A stretch of DNA of 62,500 nucleotides from Neocallimastix lanati (nom. inval.) (GCA_016946835.1 JACVTC010000016.1:172501-235000); one strand, 5' to 3'; counted from the first letter of the stretch, positions 26,038 to 51,024 are shown. The notes: a model not told the origin generated them from the letters alone. Numbers and translations are program-made.

Positions 26038-27642
26038 ATTTAAATGGAATTTTTATTTATTATAAATATTTAATATAATAATATCTAAATGATAAATATA
26101 ATATTTTTGTTTAATATAATATAATATAAAAGTTTTAACGTTTTAAACCATAACAAGTTATAAATCTTTATGTAATTTTTATGTTTATTTATCAATACTT
26201 TAAGGAAAAAAAAAAAATTACAAGAATCATTATAATTTAATAAATGAATAAAAATAAAATAAATAAATAAATAAATAAATAAATAAAAATAAAATAAAAT
26301 AAAAATAATTAAAAATTAAACTATAACTTGAACAATGTAAATTAATTAAAAATAATAAATGCAATTGTAATTGATAAATTTGATAAAAAAAAAAAAAAAA
26401 AAAAAAAAGTTTACTACTACTAATGATCCAAATAATGATAAAAAAGTATATAAAAAAAAAAATTAAAATTATCTTATCTTTTCCATTTTTTTATTATTTT
26501 TTTTTTTTTAGATAAAAAATTTTCATATCCTATTTTTTTTTTTTATTCTTCTATTATTTTTTTTTATTATTATTTTTTTTTTATTATTATTTTTTTTTAA
26601 GACAAAATTTTCATAATTGTTTTGATTAATTAATTCTATCTAAAAAAAAAAAAAAATTATTTATTTATTTCCTAAAAATTGGTTTGTAGTGTTGTGTGAA
26701 ATAAAAATTCTATCTGTTATATATAAATAATAAAAAAAAAAAAAAAACTGAAACCTGTTATATTTATTATACTAATTAAAAAAAAAAAAATAATAAATTG
26801 TATAAACATTTATAAAAAGAAAAAAAAAACTTTTTTTTTTTTTTTTTTTAAATATGATTTTGATAAGATAATGGTGAATGTAATGCATATTATATTATAT
26901 GATATGATATTATATTATTATATTATATTACATTACATTATATTATATTTATAAAACCATTACGTTCTTTAAATTGTCTATGGGATGTATTTTGGAATGT
27001 TACATTTCAGTATATTTGCTTTTATATTGTTTCAATTAGCGCCATAATGTTTTTAATTTTTTTAATACAATTATATAGTAATAACATAAATAAATAAATC
27101 AGATTTAGCAATTAAAATAAATGGATAATTAAAAAAATAAAAAAATAATATATATATATATTTATATATATATTTTAAAATTATAAATTTTAACAAAAAA
27201 AAGACCTGTGTAATTAAAATATTTAATTTATTTATAGTCCATAATTAAATTTAACTAATAAAAAATAAAAAAAATAAATAAAAAATTAAATATAATTAAA
27301 TAAACTGAATAATTAATACTAATCGATTTAAAATAAAATAATTAAATAAATATTTTTTTCCTTTTTTTTTTTTTTAAAAAAAAAATTAAAAAATAAAATA
27401 AAATATATTCTTAAAAGAAAAAAAAAAAAAAAAAAAAAATACTTTAAAATTAAATATAAACTGAAAAATTAATACAATTTTATTTATTAATAATGAAGAA
27501 AATATTGATTTATTATATTAAAAAAAAAAAAAATTATTAAATAAAATATTGATTTAAAAGCTTTTTTAAACCATAGTTAAAATTAAAAATGGGTATTAGT
27601 GAATTCAACTTATAATATTTAATGAAAAATATTTTATTATAA
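25525..27642. other. Intergenic between convergent genes, poly(A/T)-rich
   Basis: It contains many homopolymers, the longest a 44-nt A run at 25993-26036. The only patch resembling ordinary sequence is 26960-27060 (TGTCTATGGGATGTATTTTGG). It has no frame longer than about 15 codons with splice signals. No gene is seen. Confidence 0.6.
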
Positions 27643-27760
27643 ATGAAAAAAAAAAAATATATATATATATATATTGAAATAAGTGAAATTAATCGAGTAA
27701 AAGAATTACTATTAACAAAAAATATAAATTTAATTTTTCATCTAAAAAAAAAAAAATATG
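27643..27760 (+). pseudogene. FLYWCH/MULE transposase relic, copy 3 (5' end only)
   Basis: It begins with ATG and an A run, then reads IEISEINRVK and, after a frame change, LLTKNINLIFHLKK. At the nucleotide level AAATATAAATTTAATTTTTC is shared with copy 1 near 3107-3126. Only the first ~40 codons survive before low-complexity sequence. Its match to the starts of copies 1 and 2 identifies it; alone it would be unrecognisable. Confidence 0.6.
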
Positions 27761-27920
27761 TTAATAATAAAGTTAAAATATTTATTATAAAAAAAAAAGT
27801 ATAACAATAAATATATATAAATATAAAAAAAAAATAATAATAATAATAATAAAATAAAAAATAATAATAATAATAATAATAAAAATAAAACGTATATATA
27901 AATAAATATATAAATAAAAA

Positions 27921-27951
<31 letters not shown>

Positions 27952-28354
27952 TAAATTAAATTTTAATCGATATTAATATTTAAATATTTATTATATCATA
28001 TTTTCATTTTATTTATTTTTTTTTTTTTTTATTATTATTATTAATTTTTTTTTTTTATTTTTATTTTTTACTTTTTATTTTTTATTTTTTTTTTTTTTTT
28101 TATGATAATCAAATTTGCAATGTTATAATAGTTATTTCTTTTTTGTCTGTTAAACCTATATATATTTTCAACTTTTTTTTTTTTTTTTTTTTGCTTATTT
28201 GTTTGTTTGTTTGTTTGTTTCTCTATATCAAATGTACTATATGTAAAAAAAAAAAAAAAGAAAAGAAAAAATTAAATTTAATATTATTACTACTTATTTT
28301 ATTATATATATTATATGCATATTTTTGTATTTAAAAACAAATAAATTAATAAAT

Positions 28355-28388
<34 letters not shown>

Positions 28389-28396
28389 TTCTTGGT

Positions 28397-28440
<44 letters not shown>

Positions 28441-28599
28441 TTGATTTTGATTTTGATTATATAAATACATAAGGAACAAATTAATAAAAAAAAAATAATA
28501 ATAAATAAATAAATAAATAAAATAAAAAAAAAAAAAAAACATATATATATAATAATATTAAAATTGTTTATAGATATATTATATTATAGTATATTATTT

Positions 28600-40342
<11,743 letters not shown>

Positions 40343-41147
40343 TTTATTATCAATAAATTAATAAACAATTTTGAATATTAAACCAATTAAAAATATTGAA
40401 TTTATTTTGTAGGAAAAAAAATTTTATTGATTTTTATCAATAAATATTTCTATTGAAAAATGTGTATTATTGATTCTATTATTACGTTTTGTTTTATTAT
40501 GTTTATTTTATCTTATTGCTATTATTATTATTATTATTATTATCCTTTTTTTTTTTTTAGTTTTATCTGGAAAAAATAAATATAGTTATGAAAAAAAAAA
40601 AAAATTTTTTTTTTGTTGTTTCTAAATATCAATAAGTAATAAATTAATAATAAAAAAATTTGTAAAAATATTAATAAATGATTTCTTTTATATATATTTT
40701 TAATATTAAATTTAAAAAATAAAATAAAATAAAATAAAAAGAGAGGAGGTATTTAAAGTAATTATAAAGTAATTATGTAAATTAAAATAATATTTTTTTT
40801 GTTTTTCGTTTGTTTGTTTGTTTGTCTGATTGCTTATTTATTGTCAAACATTTTTTAAAAAAAAAAAAAAAAAAATAAAATTTTATAATCTTTTCATTTT
40901 ATTATAAAATAATAATTACAACATGAGTTTCAAAATTTATAAATTAAAATAAATTTTTCTAAACACATTTATATAAATTTATTAAATTTCAAAAATCATG
41001 AATATACTTTAAAGGAATATATATTTTAAAATTTAAAATTTAAAACTAAAAATAAAGAATTATTAATGTTAACTTAATAAATATTATAATATTTAAATAT
41101 AATAACAAAAAAAAAAAAAAAAGTTTTAAAGATATTTAATCTAAAAG

Positions 41148-41204
<57 letters not shown>

Positions 41205-42824
41205 TTTGTCATAACTAATTTTAATAAAATATCATATTTAAATTTACTTTTTCTTTTACCTTATTTAATTTGTTCACAAATGAACTTATTTAATATGAAA
41301 TTTCTATTGAAAAATATTGGTTATTGAATTGTAAAATTACATATATATTTATAAATGTACTTGTTCTATTCTTGTTTTATTTCTGAAATTTAATATATTA
41401 ATATATATTACTGAATATTCATTTCACTTCGAAATAATATTAACAAAGCATTTAAAATTCTTTTTATATTATTTCTTCTTTTTTTCCGTATTTTTTTTTT
41501 TTTTTTAACAATAAATTTTTGTAATACTAATGTAATATAGTTAGAAAATAAATTATTTAAAAAGAAAAAAATAAAAATAAAAAAAAAAATAAAAAAAAAA
41601 AAAAGAATACGAAAAAAAAAAAAATAAAAATAAATTTTTATATATATTGAAATTATGTTTTCATGGTATATATATTGAATATATGTATTATATAACTGAA
41701 TTCATTGAATATATATATATATATATAAAGAAAATAAAATAAGTTCCTTCTTTATATATCTTTTTGTTGATAATCCAAAAAAAAACAAAAAAAAAAAAAG
41801 GATTTCCTAATTTATAAATAAGTACATATATACATTAAAAATATATATTTAAAAAAAAATAGATTAGTATTATTATATGTATATAATTAACCAAAAGAAA
41901 AAAAAAGTTTTATATTAATAAATATGATAATTTGCTTTTATCGGATTACAAAATAATTATTTTTTATCAATATAATTAAAAAATTTTATCAAACAACATA
42001 TTTTTTTAAGATTTTTACAAGTATTATTATTACATATTACTTCCTAAAATAATATTTTAATTTATTTATTTTTAAATTTAAATTTTGGAATTTAATTTTA
42101 TAAATATATGTATTGTTATTGTTGTCACAATAATAATCTTGTTTCTTTTTTCTTTCTTCTTTTTTGTCGTATACTTCTATATATATGATATTATAATAGA
42201 ATGTATATTTTTAAATAATGGTGTATAATTAAAAAAGTGTAAAAATTGACCACAATATATTTCTTTTTATAATTTGCTTTCTTCTTTATTTACTAATAAT
42301 GGTTATTTAATTTTATGTTAAAATTTAAAGACTTTCTTTTCTTCTCATTTATATATTTGTACATTATACTTTATTAATAAATTTTTTGCAAATATAAATT
42401 GTACGATTAATACTCATATTAAACATTAGGATTTCTTTTATTAATATTTTTTTTATAATATGATTTACTTCATTAATAATCTTTTACATAATCAATGAAT
42501 ATATGATTATTTATAGTCATATAAATTTCTGAAAAACGCATATATCAACATTAAACTACAAATATAAATATAAAATCTATATTAATTTTACTTTATAAAA
42601 ACAATTATCAGATAAAAATGTTATATAAAAAACAAAAAACAAAAAAAAAATAATAATAATATTTTTTATTAATTTTTTTAATATATTTAATACAATAATT
42701 TTTAAATAAAATTAATATTTTGACTTTTAATTATTAAAAATAATTAATAACAATATTTTATTATTTTTTATAAAAATTAAATGAGTTATGTTATTGAATA
42801 AATAAATTTAATTATAAACAATAA
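40343..42824. other. Intergenic 5' of Rim15-like gene
   Basis: AT-rich, with (GTTT)n at 40806-40825 and a 55-nt A run at 41148-41202. No exon or RNA is recognised. The first few hundred bases should hold the promoter of the minus-strand kinase gene, but no motif stands out. Confidence 0.55.
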
Positions 42825-43030
42825 TTTATTTATTTATATTTATTTATATTTATTTATATTTATTTATATTTATTTATATTTATTTATATTTATTTATATT
42901 TATTTTTATTTATTTATATTTATTTATATTTATTTATATTTATTTATATTTATATTTATTTATATTTATTTATATTTATTTATATTTATATATTTATATT
43001 TATTTATTTTTATTTATTTTTATTTTTTAT
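42825..43030 (+). repeat. TTTATTTATA decamer array
   Basis: About 18 tandem copies of a 10-bp unit TATTTATATT with a few length variants. Confidence 0.85.
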
Positions 43031-43242
43031 TATTATTTATTAATAATATTTATTTATTTATTTTCTATTTTCCTTTAAAATAAGAAAAAATAATACTTAT
43101 TAATAAACAATAATATTAAAAATTTATTATATATGTATATTTATCATTTGTTTAAAGTAATCAAATAACTAACTGTATAGTAAATAAGGTAAAAGAAAAT
43201 AAATAAAAATTAGCATTTTATATTCAATAATACAAAACTTGG

Positions 43243-43275
<33 letters not shown>

Positions 43276-43522
43276 GAAAGAATAAAAACTTGTATAATAA
43301 TGAAATTTAATGTATCCAACTATACTCTTTACTACGATCTGAAATTAAAAAATCCATTTTACATAAATATATATATATATTAATATTACTGTAACAATAA
43401 ATATTTTACACTATAAGAGAATTATACTCTTTAATATAAAATAATTTTACTTTTTACTTTAAATATTTCACATCAATTCATAACTTTTAAAAATTATTGC
43501 AATTAAAAACTTTTTCGTATTA

Positions 43523-43576
<54 letters not shown>

Positions 43577-44449
43577 CTTTCGTTTAATAAAGAATATTTT
43601 TATAGTTAAACATATTATTCAAAAAATATTAAATTAATTTTATATATTTAAATTCATTTAAAATAGAATATTCAAAATTATTATATGAATTTATATATAT
43701 TTAAATTTATTTTTAATAAAAACTCATATTAAAATTAAATATTAAAGTTAATAAATCATTTATTTATGTATTTTTAATTATTTAAATAACTTTAATTATT
43801 AAAATAAAATACCTTATTCTGATTCATTTATTTAATTTATAATTATTTATTTATTCTTTTTACTTATATATTATTTATTTATTATATGTATTTATTTACT
43901 TAAATATGTATTTATATGAGTAAAACTTATAAATACTTACATATATATTTATTTAAATATATATAGTTTATTTATTTATTATAAATTTATTTAAATATAT
44001 ATAGTTTATTTATTTATTATATATTTATTTAAAAATATATTTTTTATTTATTTATTTTATTATATTTATTTAGATATATATAGTCTATTTATTTATTATA
44101 TATTATTATTATTATTTATTTATTTATTTATTATTTATTAATTTATATATGATTTATTGATTTACTTATTAATTTATTCATTAATTTATATTTAATTTAC
44201 TTATTTTTTAATTTACATATTTATTAATTCATTCTATCAGTTATATATTTGAATTTTAACTATATATTCTTCATTGTTTTTATTCTTTTATTCAATTATT
44301 ATTATATTGTTAAATCTCATTATATATATATTTTATTATTTCATTCATTTTATATCCAGTCTATATTAATATTTTTAAATTTTCAACTATATTATTTTTT
44401 CTTTATTCAATTTTAACCATATTCAAATTTAAATTTAATATTTTATTTT
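43031..44449. other. Intergenic AT-rich, nothing recognised
   Basis: It holds a 35-nt A run near 43241-43274, an (ATT)n array at about 43522-43575, and TTTAT-rich sequence grading into the satellite to the right. No coding signal. Confidence 0.55.
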
Positions 44450-45170
44450 GATTTATTTTATTCAAACTGTATTTGATATATAAATTCTTTTACATATTTT
44501 ATTTAATTTATTAAATATTACTTGGGTATTTAAATTTTGTATATACTAAATTTTATTAAACTATTTGTTTAATGAAATCTTTTATTATATTTTATTTTAT
44601 TCAATCTGTACTTTATATTTATATTTCTACTATTTATTTTATTTTATTTTATTTTATTTTATTTAATCTGTACTTCATATTTATATTTCTACTATTTATT
44701 TTATTTTATTTTATTTTATTTTATTTTATTTAATCTGTACTTCATATTTATATTTCTACTATTTATTTTATTTTATTTTATTTTATTTATTTTATTTTAT
44801 TTATTTATTTTATTTTATTTTATTTAATCTGTACTTCATATTTATATTTCTACTATTTATTTTATTTTATTTTATTTTATTTTATTTAATCTGTACTTCA
44901 TATTTATATTTCTACTATTTATTTTATTTTATTTTATTTTATTTATTTTATTTTATTTTATTTAATCTGTACTTCATATTTATATTTCTACTATTTATTT
45001 TATTTTATTTTATTTTATTTATTTTATTTTATTTTATTTTATTTTATTTTATTTTATTTTATTTTATTTTATTTAATCTGTACTTCATATTTATATTTCT
45101 ACTATTTATTTTATTTTATTTTATTTTATTTTATTTTATTTTATTTTATTTTATTTTATTCAATCTGTAC
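44450..45170 (+). repeat. ATTTT satellite, second locus, same orientation
   Basis: About eight units carry the core CTGTACTTCATATTTATATT, separated by TTTTA tracts of varying length. This is the same family as 1-2875. Most units start TTTAATCTG rather than TTCAATCTG, a locus-specific variant. A more diverged unit (TTCAAACTGTATTTGATATA) lies at about 44459. Confidence 0.9.
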
Positions 45171-45171
45171 T

Positions 45172-45670
45172 TCATATTTATATTTTTATTATTTATTTTA
45201 TTATATAATTATTATTTATAATATATATCTAGTGTATTTTTTTTTATTACTATTATTATTATTTTTATTATGTATATTAAAAGCTATTTAAAATTTTAGA
45301 ACAAACAAAAAAATATTAAAAAAAAAAAAAAAATACATTTAATTACAATAAAAAAGCTAATATAACTCTATACAACATTATATTTTTTATATTTTTAAAC
45401 GAGGTGGTGTTGATTGTTAATATTTATATTTCTATTATTTATTTTATTATATAATTATTATTTATAACATATATCTAGTGTATTTTTTTTTATTACTATT
45501 ATTATTATTATTTTTATTATGTATATTAAAAGCTATTTATTTTTTTATTAATATTTTTTTGTTTGTTCTAAAATTTTAAATACATTTAATTGCAATAAAA
45601 AAGCTAATTTAACTCTATGCAACATTATATTTTTTATATTTTTAAACTAGGTGGTGTTGATTGTTAATAA
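45172..45670 (+). repeat. 250-bp tandem duplication with inverted internal segment
   Basis: Two adjacent copies (about 45172-45420 and 45421-45670) share TATATCTAGTGTATTTTTTT, TATGTATATTAAAAGCTATT and AGGTGGTGTTGATTGTTAAT in the same order. Between these anchors copy 1 has AAAATTTTAGAACAAACAAA (from 45290). Copy 2 has the reverse complement of that segment at 45540-45577 (TTTGTTTGTTCTAAAATTTT). Confidence 0.85.
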
Positions 45671-46584
45671 TTATTAAACATTAAAATTATTACAATGAAT
45701 ATCTATTCTAAATATAAATATAAATATTAATAAAAGTATTAGTTTCAAATAGGTATTATTGATAATAATTAACTATTATTTATTTATTTATCTTTTAATA
45801 TTTATAAATATAAAAATTTTTTTTTAAAAACTATAATATCCTAACCCTAATATATTATTCTGTGTTACTCAATAATTAATTAATAATTGTCACGTTACAA
45901 TATAAAATGATCTAAGTATGCATTAAAAACATAAATTGTTTATCAATTATATAAAAAAAAATTATTTTATTAGAACTGCATTTTAAAAGTTATTAATAAA
46001 TTTAAATCTTTTCTAATAAAATATTATTGAAGAATCTACTTTTATTATTTTTATTTTATGTAATTTTTATTTGCTTGTATTAACCGATTATCCATGAAAT
46101 AATAATTTAAATATAAAACAAAAAATAAAAATAAAATAAGAATTGAAAAATAAAATATGAAATAACAAATAAAATAAAATATTTTTTAATTTTATGTTCA
46201 ATTTATGTTAAATAAGATATTTTCAGATATTTTCATATTATCATTAAATATTATTGGTTATGATAGGAAATGTGAAGTAACCCAATAAGAAGAGAAATTG
46301 ATAAAACCTGTTTTTTTTCAAAATAAATTGAATAAAACAAAACAAAACAAAATAAAAACAGAACAAAAAAACAAAAAAACAAAAAAAAACAAAAAAATAA
46401 AAAAAAAAGTATTAAATAGAAAATTAATTCATATTAAATATTATGAATTAACAAATAATTAAGATGAATTTGAATATTCCAAATGTAGTAGTTGTAATCG
46501 AGGCGTTTTATTTTTATTTTTATTTTTCTTTATACTAAATTATCGATATTATAATTCATAAATTAAATAACATTTTTATAATTA
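45671..46584. other. Intergenic between satellite blocks
   Basis: AT-rich. It includes an AACAAAA-rich purine stretch at 46335-46410. A 24-codon frame at about 46464 (MNLNIPNVVVVIEAF...) runs into low-complexity sequence and is too short to call. Nothing else recognised. Confidence 0.5.
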
Positions 46585-46827
46585 TTTAATAAAATAAAAT
46601 AAAATAAAATAAAATAAATAGTAGAATATTAAATATAAAGTACAGATTGAATAAAATAAAATAAAATAAAATAAAATAAAATAAATAGTAGAAATATAAA
46701 TATGAAGTACAGATTAAATAAAATAAAATAAAATAAAATAAAATAAAATAAAATAAAATAAAATAAAATAAAATAAAATAAAATAAAATAAAATAAAATA
46801 AAATAAAATAAAATAAAATAAAATAAA
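46585..46827 (-). repeat. ATTTT satellite, third locus, reverse orientation
   Basis: AAAAT pentamers with two cores on the minus strand (TAGTAGAATATTAAATATAA and TAGAAATATAAATATGAAGT on the plus strand). The final pure AAAAT run is about 115 bp. Orientation is opposite to the block ending at 45170. Confidence 0.9.
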
Positions 46828-47380
46828 AAAGACCTAATAAATTATATAAAATAAAATTTTATAGTTTTTTTTTTTTTATTTTATTTATTAATAAATTCAT
46901 TACATAGACTTCTTTATCTTCATTTGAGCTAATTTATTACAGATATTAAATTATTCTATATTTATTTATTTTCCTTTCTAACAAAAAAGAATGATGATTG
47001 TTATTTATTTATTTATTTTTATTTTTTGAATATGCTAAAATGATTTATATACATTTATATACTAAATATGGGAATTAACTTTTCTTTTTATTTCTTCTTT
47101 TTTATTTATTTATTTATTATTTATTTATTATTTATTTATTTATTTTTATTATTAAAAATGAGTTAATATTTGTTTATGTAAATTAAAAAAATTTTATATA
47201 TTACATATATTACATATTAATAAATAAATTTAATATAATTCAATTTTTCATATTAATATATAAACTTAATATTTATATTATTTATATTTATATATATTTT
47301 AGTTATAACTATTAATATATTATTTAATACTTAGTTGAATATTTATTATTCTTTTAGTTTCTAAAACTTCTTTTTTTTTT
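46828..47380. other. AT-rich intergenic, nothing recognised
   Basis: Low-complexity TTTATTTA sequence and AT palindromes. The last 40 bp before 47381 would be the upstream region of the RNA candidate; no TATA-like element can be singled out in such AT-rich DNA. Confidence 0.5.
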
Positions 47381-47549
47381 TATCGATAGCATCCATCCGT
47401 TATTCTATACGGCAACTTTTCAAGTCTTTAAAAATCCTTTTTACCCGATAGAGATTAAGTTTAAAAGGTTAGAATACTTGAAAAATGTCAATTATTATGA
47501 CATTTGGCCATTATTGATGGTCGAATTTTTTTTTTTTTTTTTTTTTTTT
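47381..47549 (+). ncRNA. Candidate structured Pol III RNA, family unknown
   Basis: This is a 145-bp island of mixed sequence in AT-rich DNA, with several paired segments. CCGT (47397) pairs with ACGG (47409). TTTTCAAGT (47417) pairs with ACTTGAAAA (47476). AATGTCA (47484) pairs with TGACATT (47498), leaving a 7-nt loop. GGCCAT (47506) pairs with ATGGTC (47517), with one G-U and a 5-nt loop. The last hairpin is followed by GAA and then a run of about 24 T, as at a Pol III terminator. GGTTAGAATAC (47467) is close to a B box (GGTTCGANTCC), and TAGC (47387) could begin an A box. It does not match U6, 5S or SRP RNA as I know them. It could instead be a foldback DNA element. Confidence 0.4.
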
Positions 47550-48829
47550 GGCAATTTTAATAATTATTCCTTTTAATTATTAATAAGGATTATTATTATT
47601 ATTATTATTTAATATTATTTTTTTAATGTTATTGTATTGTTTTTTTTTCTAATATCATTATTTAATTTATAAGATTATTTAATTTATAAGATTATTTAAT
47701 TTATTAAGTAAGTTATGCTATTAATCATAAAAAAAAAAAAAAAACTATTAATTTCGTATTTTATTTATACTAAACTATAAATTTATATGAGATACATATA
47801 TATAAGTGTACTAATCTAATATATATATTTGATATAATTTTAATATAATGTATCTATATTAATAATTATTTATAATTTATAAAAAGTTATTATTTTTATA
47901 TTGTGATACCACAAATAAAACCGAAAAACTAATTTTATTAATTTTTTATTTATTTTTTGTTTTTTTTTTTAATATATTAATAAATTAATGAAAATTAATT
48001 TAAATTCAACAAAAATTTACATTTATTTTTAAATAAAAAAATATAAATACTTCGTTTTATTTCTTTTCATTTTTATTTTAATATTTCTTTATTTTCTAAA
48101 AGTAACATTTCATTATTTTAAAAAAAAAAAGTTTAATTATTAAAATAAAATTTATTTTTATTTTTTTTTTAAAAAAAGTTAATTGTACATATTTATATTT
48201 TTGAAGATTAATATTTTATTAAAAATTATAAATATATGTATATATATTTTCAAATTTTGATGTATAAATAAATAATTCTTTATTATTTAATAATTGAAAT
48301 CTAATTTTTTAATTATTTTTATTTAAAAACGGTTGGAATTAGAAATAAAAATTTATTAATTTATTTTTTTTTCTCAATATATAATAAATAATTTTATAGT
48401 AAATTTTAGAAAAGTTTTATATACAAAACAGTACTTCAACATTTTACTTTAGATTTTATTATTATTATATAATTTTTTTTTTATATAATTATTTCTTTAT
48501 ATTCAAAATTGATATTTATTAATTATTTGGCCATTGAAATTTAATTTAAATAGAAATTATAAAGAGCAATATTAGAGCTAGAAATATAATTTTATATTTA
48601 TTTTTATTCAATATTAAATAATATACTATTATTGTTTTTAATAGAATAAAAATATTTAGAAAACGTTTATAAAAAATTGTACATTATATTTTTTTTTAAA
48701 AAAATTTCTTTTATTACATACACGCAAAAATAAAGTTCTTATTGAAGAATTAAATATATACTTTTTTTTTGAAGACATTATTAATATTGTAACATCTTAA
48801 TATAAACAGGCTATATTATTGAAGTAACC
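47550..48829. other. Intergenic upstream of homospermidine synthase gene
   Basis: AT-rich, with a triplicated AAGATTATTTAATTTAT near 47670-47705. No exon is seen. The bases just before the start codon read AAGTAACC, a reasonable initiation context. Confidence 0.55.
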
Positions 48830-50653
48830 ATGGTTGTTTTATTAGATAACCAAGAATATGATATTGGTAAGTTTTATATTAAATGAAATTATAAAATTGT
48901 ATAAAGTTATCCTAAATATTTTTTTCTATCTAGTTAATTATATAAAGTTATCCTAAATATTTTTTCCATATAGTTTATTATATAAATTTATAATTTATAT
49001 ATAAAAAAAAAAAAAAAGTTTATTTAATAGATATAAATATTAAATAGAGCTTAAAATGGTCAAATATTAAAAATTTGTTATATTAATAAGATTTTAATTT
49101 ATATAGTCTTTCATATCATTAAAATTTGTATTTTTATTTAAAAAATTATTAAACTTTTTTTTTTTTTTTTTTTTTTTTTAAATATTTTTATAATTTAATA
49201 AATTTTATTTTTTATTTTTTTTTTTTTTTAAAAAAAAAAAAATATAAAAGTTCAAGATATCAAAAGACGATGTGTTATTTTAGGTTTTGGTGGTGTAGCA
49301 AAACCAGTTTGTCATATTCTAGCAACAAGATATCCAATGAAAGAATATGTATTAGTTGATAAAAAAAGAATTACTGACAAAGAAATAGAAATATTTGGAC
49401 AAAAAAGGGTTTCAAGATTAGAACTTGATATACAACCTGATGAACTTTTCGATTCAATAATGTATATTTTAAAGGATGGGGATGTTGTATGTGATTTTTT
49501 TGGTTGCAATGAAACATTAGATATTCTTCATGCCTGTCATTTAAAAAAAGGAATAGTTTATGTTAATGCAAGTATTGAAGAAAATATATTAAAACCATAC
49601 CCATCCCAAAATGCACTTTATCAAGCATTTTTTGACTTTAAAGAAAAATATCAGCCAATCTTCACTGGATGTATTGATGCAGGTGCCAATCCTGGTATGA
49701 TTACACATTTTACCATATTAGGAATTTATAGTATGGCAAAACATGCAATAAAAAATAAAGTGCCGGATTCAGATAAAATCCAAGTGTTATTAAATAAAAA
49801 AGATATTGCTGGGTTGGCTGAAATTATGAAAGTTGATGTTATCCACATATCTGAAATAGAACAACTTGAACCTAACGATCCTTCCAAATTAAAAGGCTTT
49901 GTCACCAATTCATGGTGTATCGAAAGTTTCCATGACGAATGGTTTATCAATGCAGAAGTTACCATGGGAACTCATGATCAAAAAAGTTTGTCTGGAAAAG
50001 GTTATAGTAGAATACCATCAAGTGGACCTCCCACAGTAAAATGTCCTTTCCCACTCTATATGAAAACTGCTTGTCCTTCCGAAGTATTTACAGGTAAAGT
50101 TGTTAGACATCCAGAAACCATAGAAATATCAAAAATCTTTAGTAATGAAAATCATGTACCTACTGTAGCCTTTGTTTATCATCCTTCCAAATTACCAAGA
50201 TTAAATGTAATGCAAAAGGGATGGGAAAATTTACCAGGAAAAGTTTTTGATGAATCCAATTCAGGACCTTTAATAGGTCAAGAAACCATGGGGGCTACAT
50301 TAATTAGTTCAAGAGAGGATATTCCACCAAGATGGTTTGGTTCCATTGTAAGTTGTGAACAAGAAAGAGAAGTTGGTACTCAATCTAATCCTACTACTTT
50401 ACAAGTTGCTGCTGGTATTATTTCACATTTAATGCTATCACTAGAAGATCCAGAAAAAGGACTTTGTATGCCCCATGATTTTGATAGTGAAAAAATATTA
50501 GAAATTGCTAAACCATTCCTTGGTACCATTGTAGATACCGTATTACCATTTAAACTTTCAACTTCATGGCATGAATTACTTTCCACTGAAAAAGAATTAA
50601 ATAAAGATTTAATTCCACTTCCAAAGCAAAAAAGATATAGTAAAATTAATTAA
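48830..50653 (+). CDS. hss: Homospermidine synthase, bacterial type
   Basis: Model: exons 48830-48866 and 49251-50653, joined through a split Val codon (479 residues, close to the ~477 of bacterial enzymes). The 384-bp intron matters: without exon 1 and the start of exon 2 the nucleotide-binding loop ILGFGGVA (22-29) is lost. Further family signatures: GANPGM at 157-162, HISE, NSW with W234, GTH at 252-254, PTVAFVYHP, RWFGS, NPTTLQVAAG and a C-terminal MLSLEDPEKG. These match, in order, the bacterial NAD+-dependent homospermidine synthase that makes homospermidine from putrescine (EC 2.5.1.44), in the saccharopine-dehydrogenase-like fold. It is unrelated to plant homospermidine synthase. No targeting signal, so probably cytosolic. 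A eukaryotic intron shows it is not bacterial contamination. A related carboxyspermidine dehydrogenase-like activity is possible but less likely. Confidence 0.85.
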
Positions 50654-50762
50654 TTAATGAAATAAATAAATAAATTGATAAACAAACAAAAAACAAACAT
50701 AAAAAAAAAATAGTTTGTTTTTCTTCTTCTTTTTTTTTTTTTTTTTTTTTTTTTATTTTATT

Positions 50763-51024
50763 ACTCTACCATACTATTACTATTAACACTATTATAAAAT
50801 AATTTTATTATTATTTTTATTGTTTGTATTATTTTCATATTATATATATATATTTTAAAGTTATAATAGGAGTGTAAATAAATTTAAGAGAATGATTATA
50901 TTTTAATTACAAAAATTAAAAAAAAATAAAAAAATGTATATATAAAAATAATAAAGATATATATATATATATTTATTTTAATAAAATTATAAAAATAAAA
51001 TAAAAATAAGAAAAAAATTTTTTA

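Noticed and set aside
28143-28542. Short frames 3' of the Rim15-like gene
   Set aside because: Dominated by poly-Phe, poly-Lys and simple repeats.
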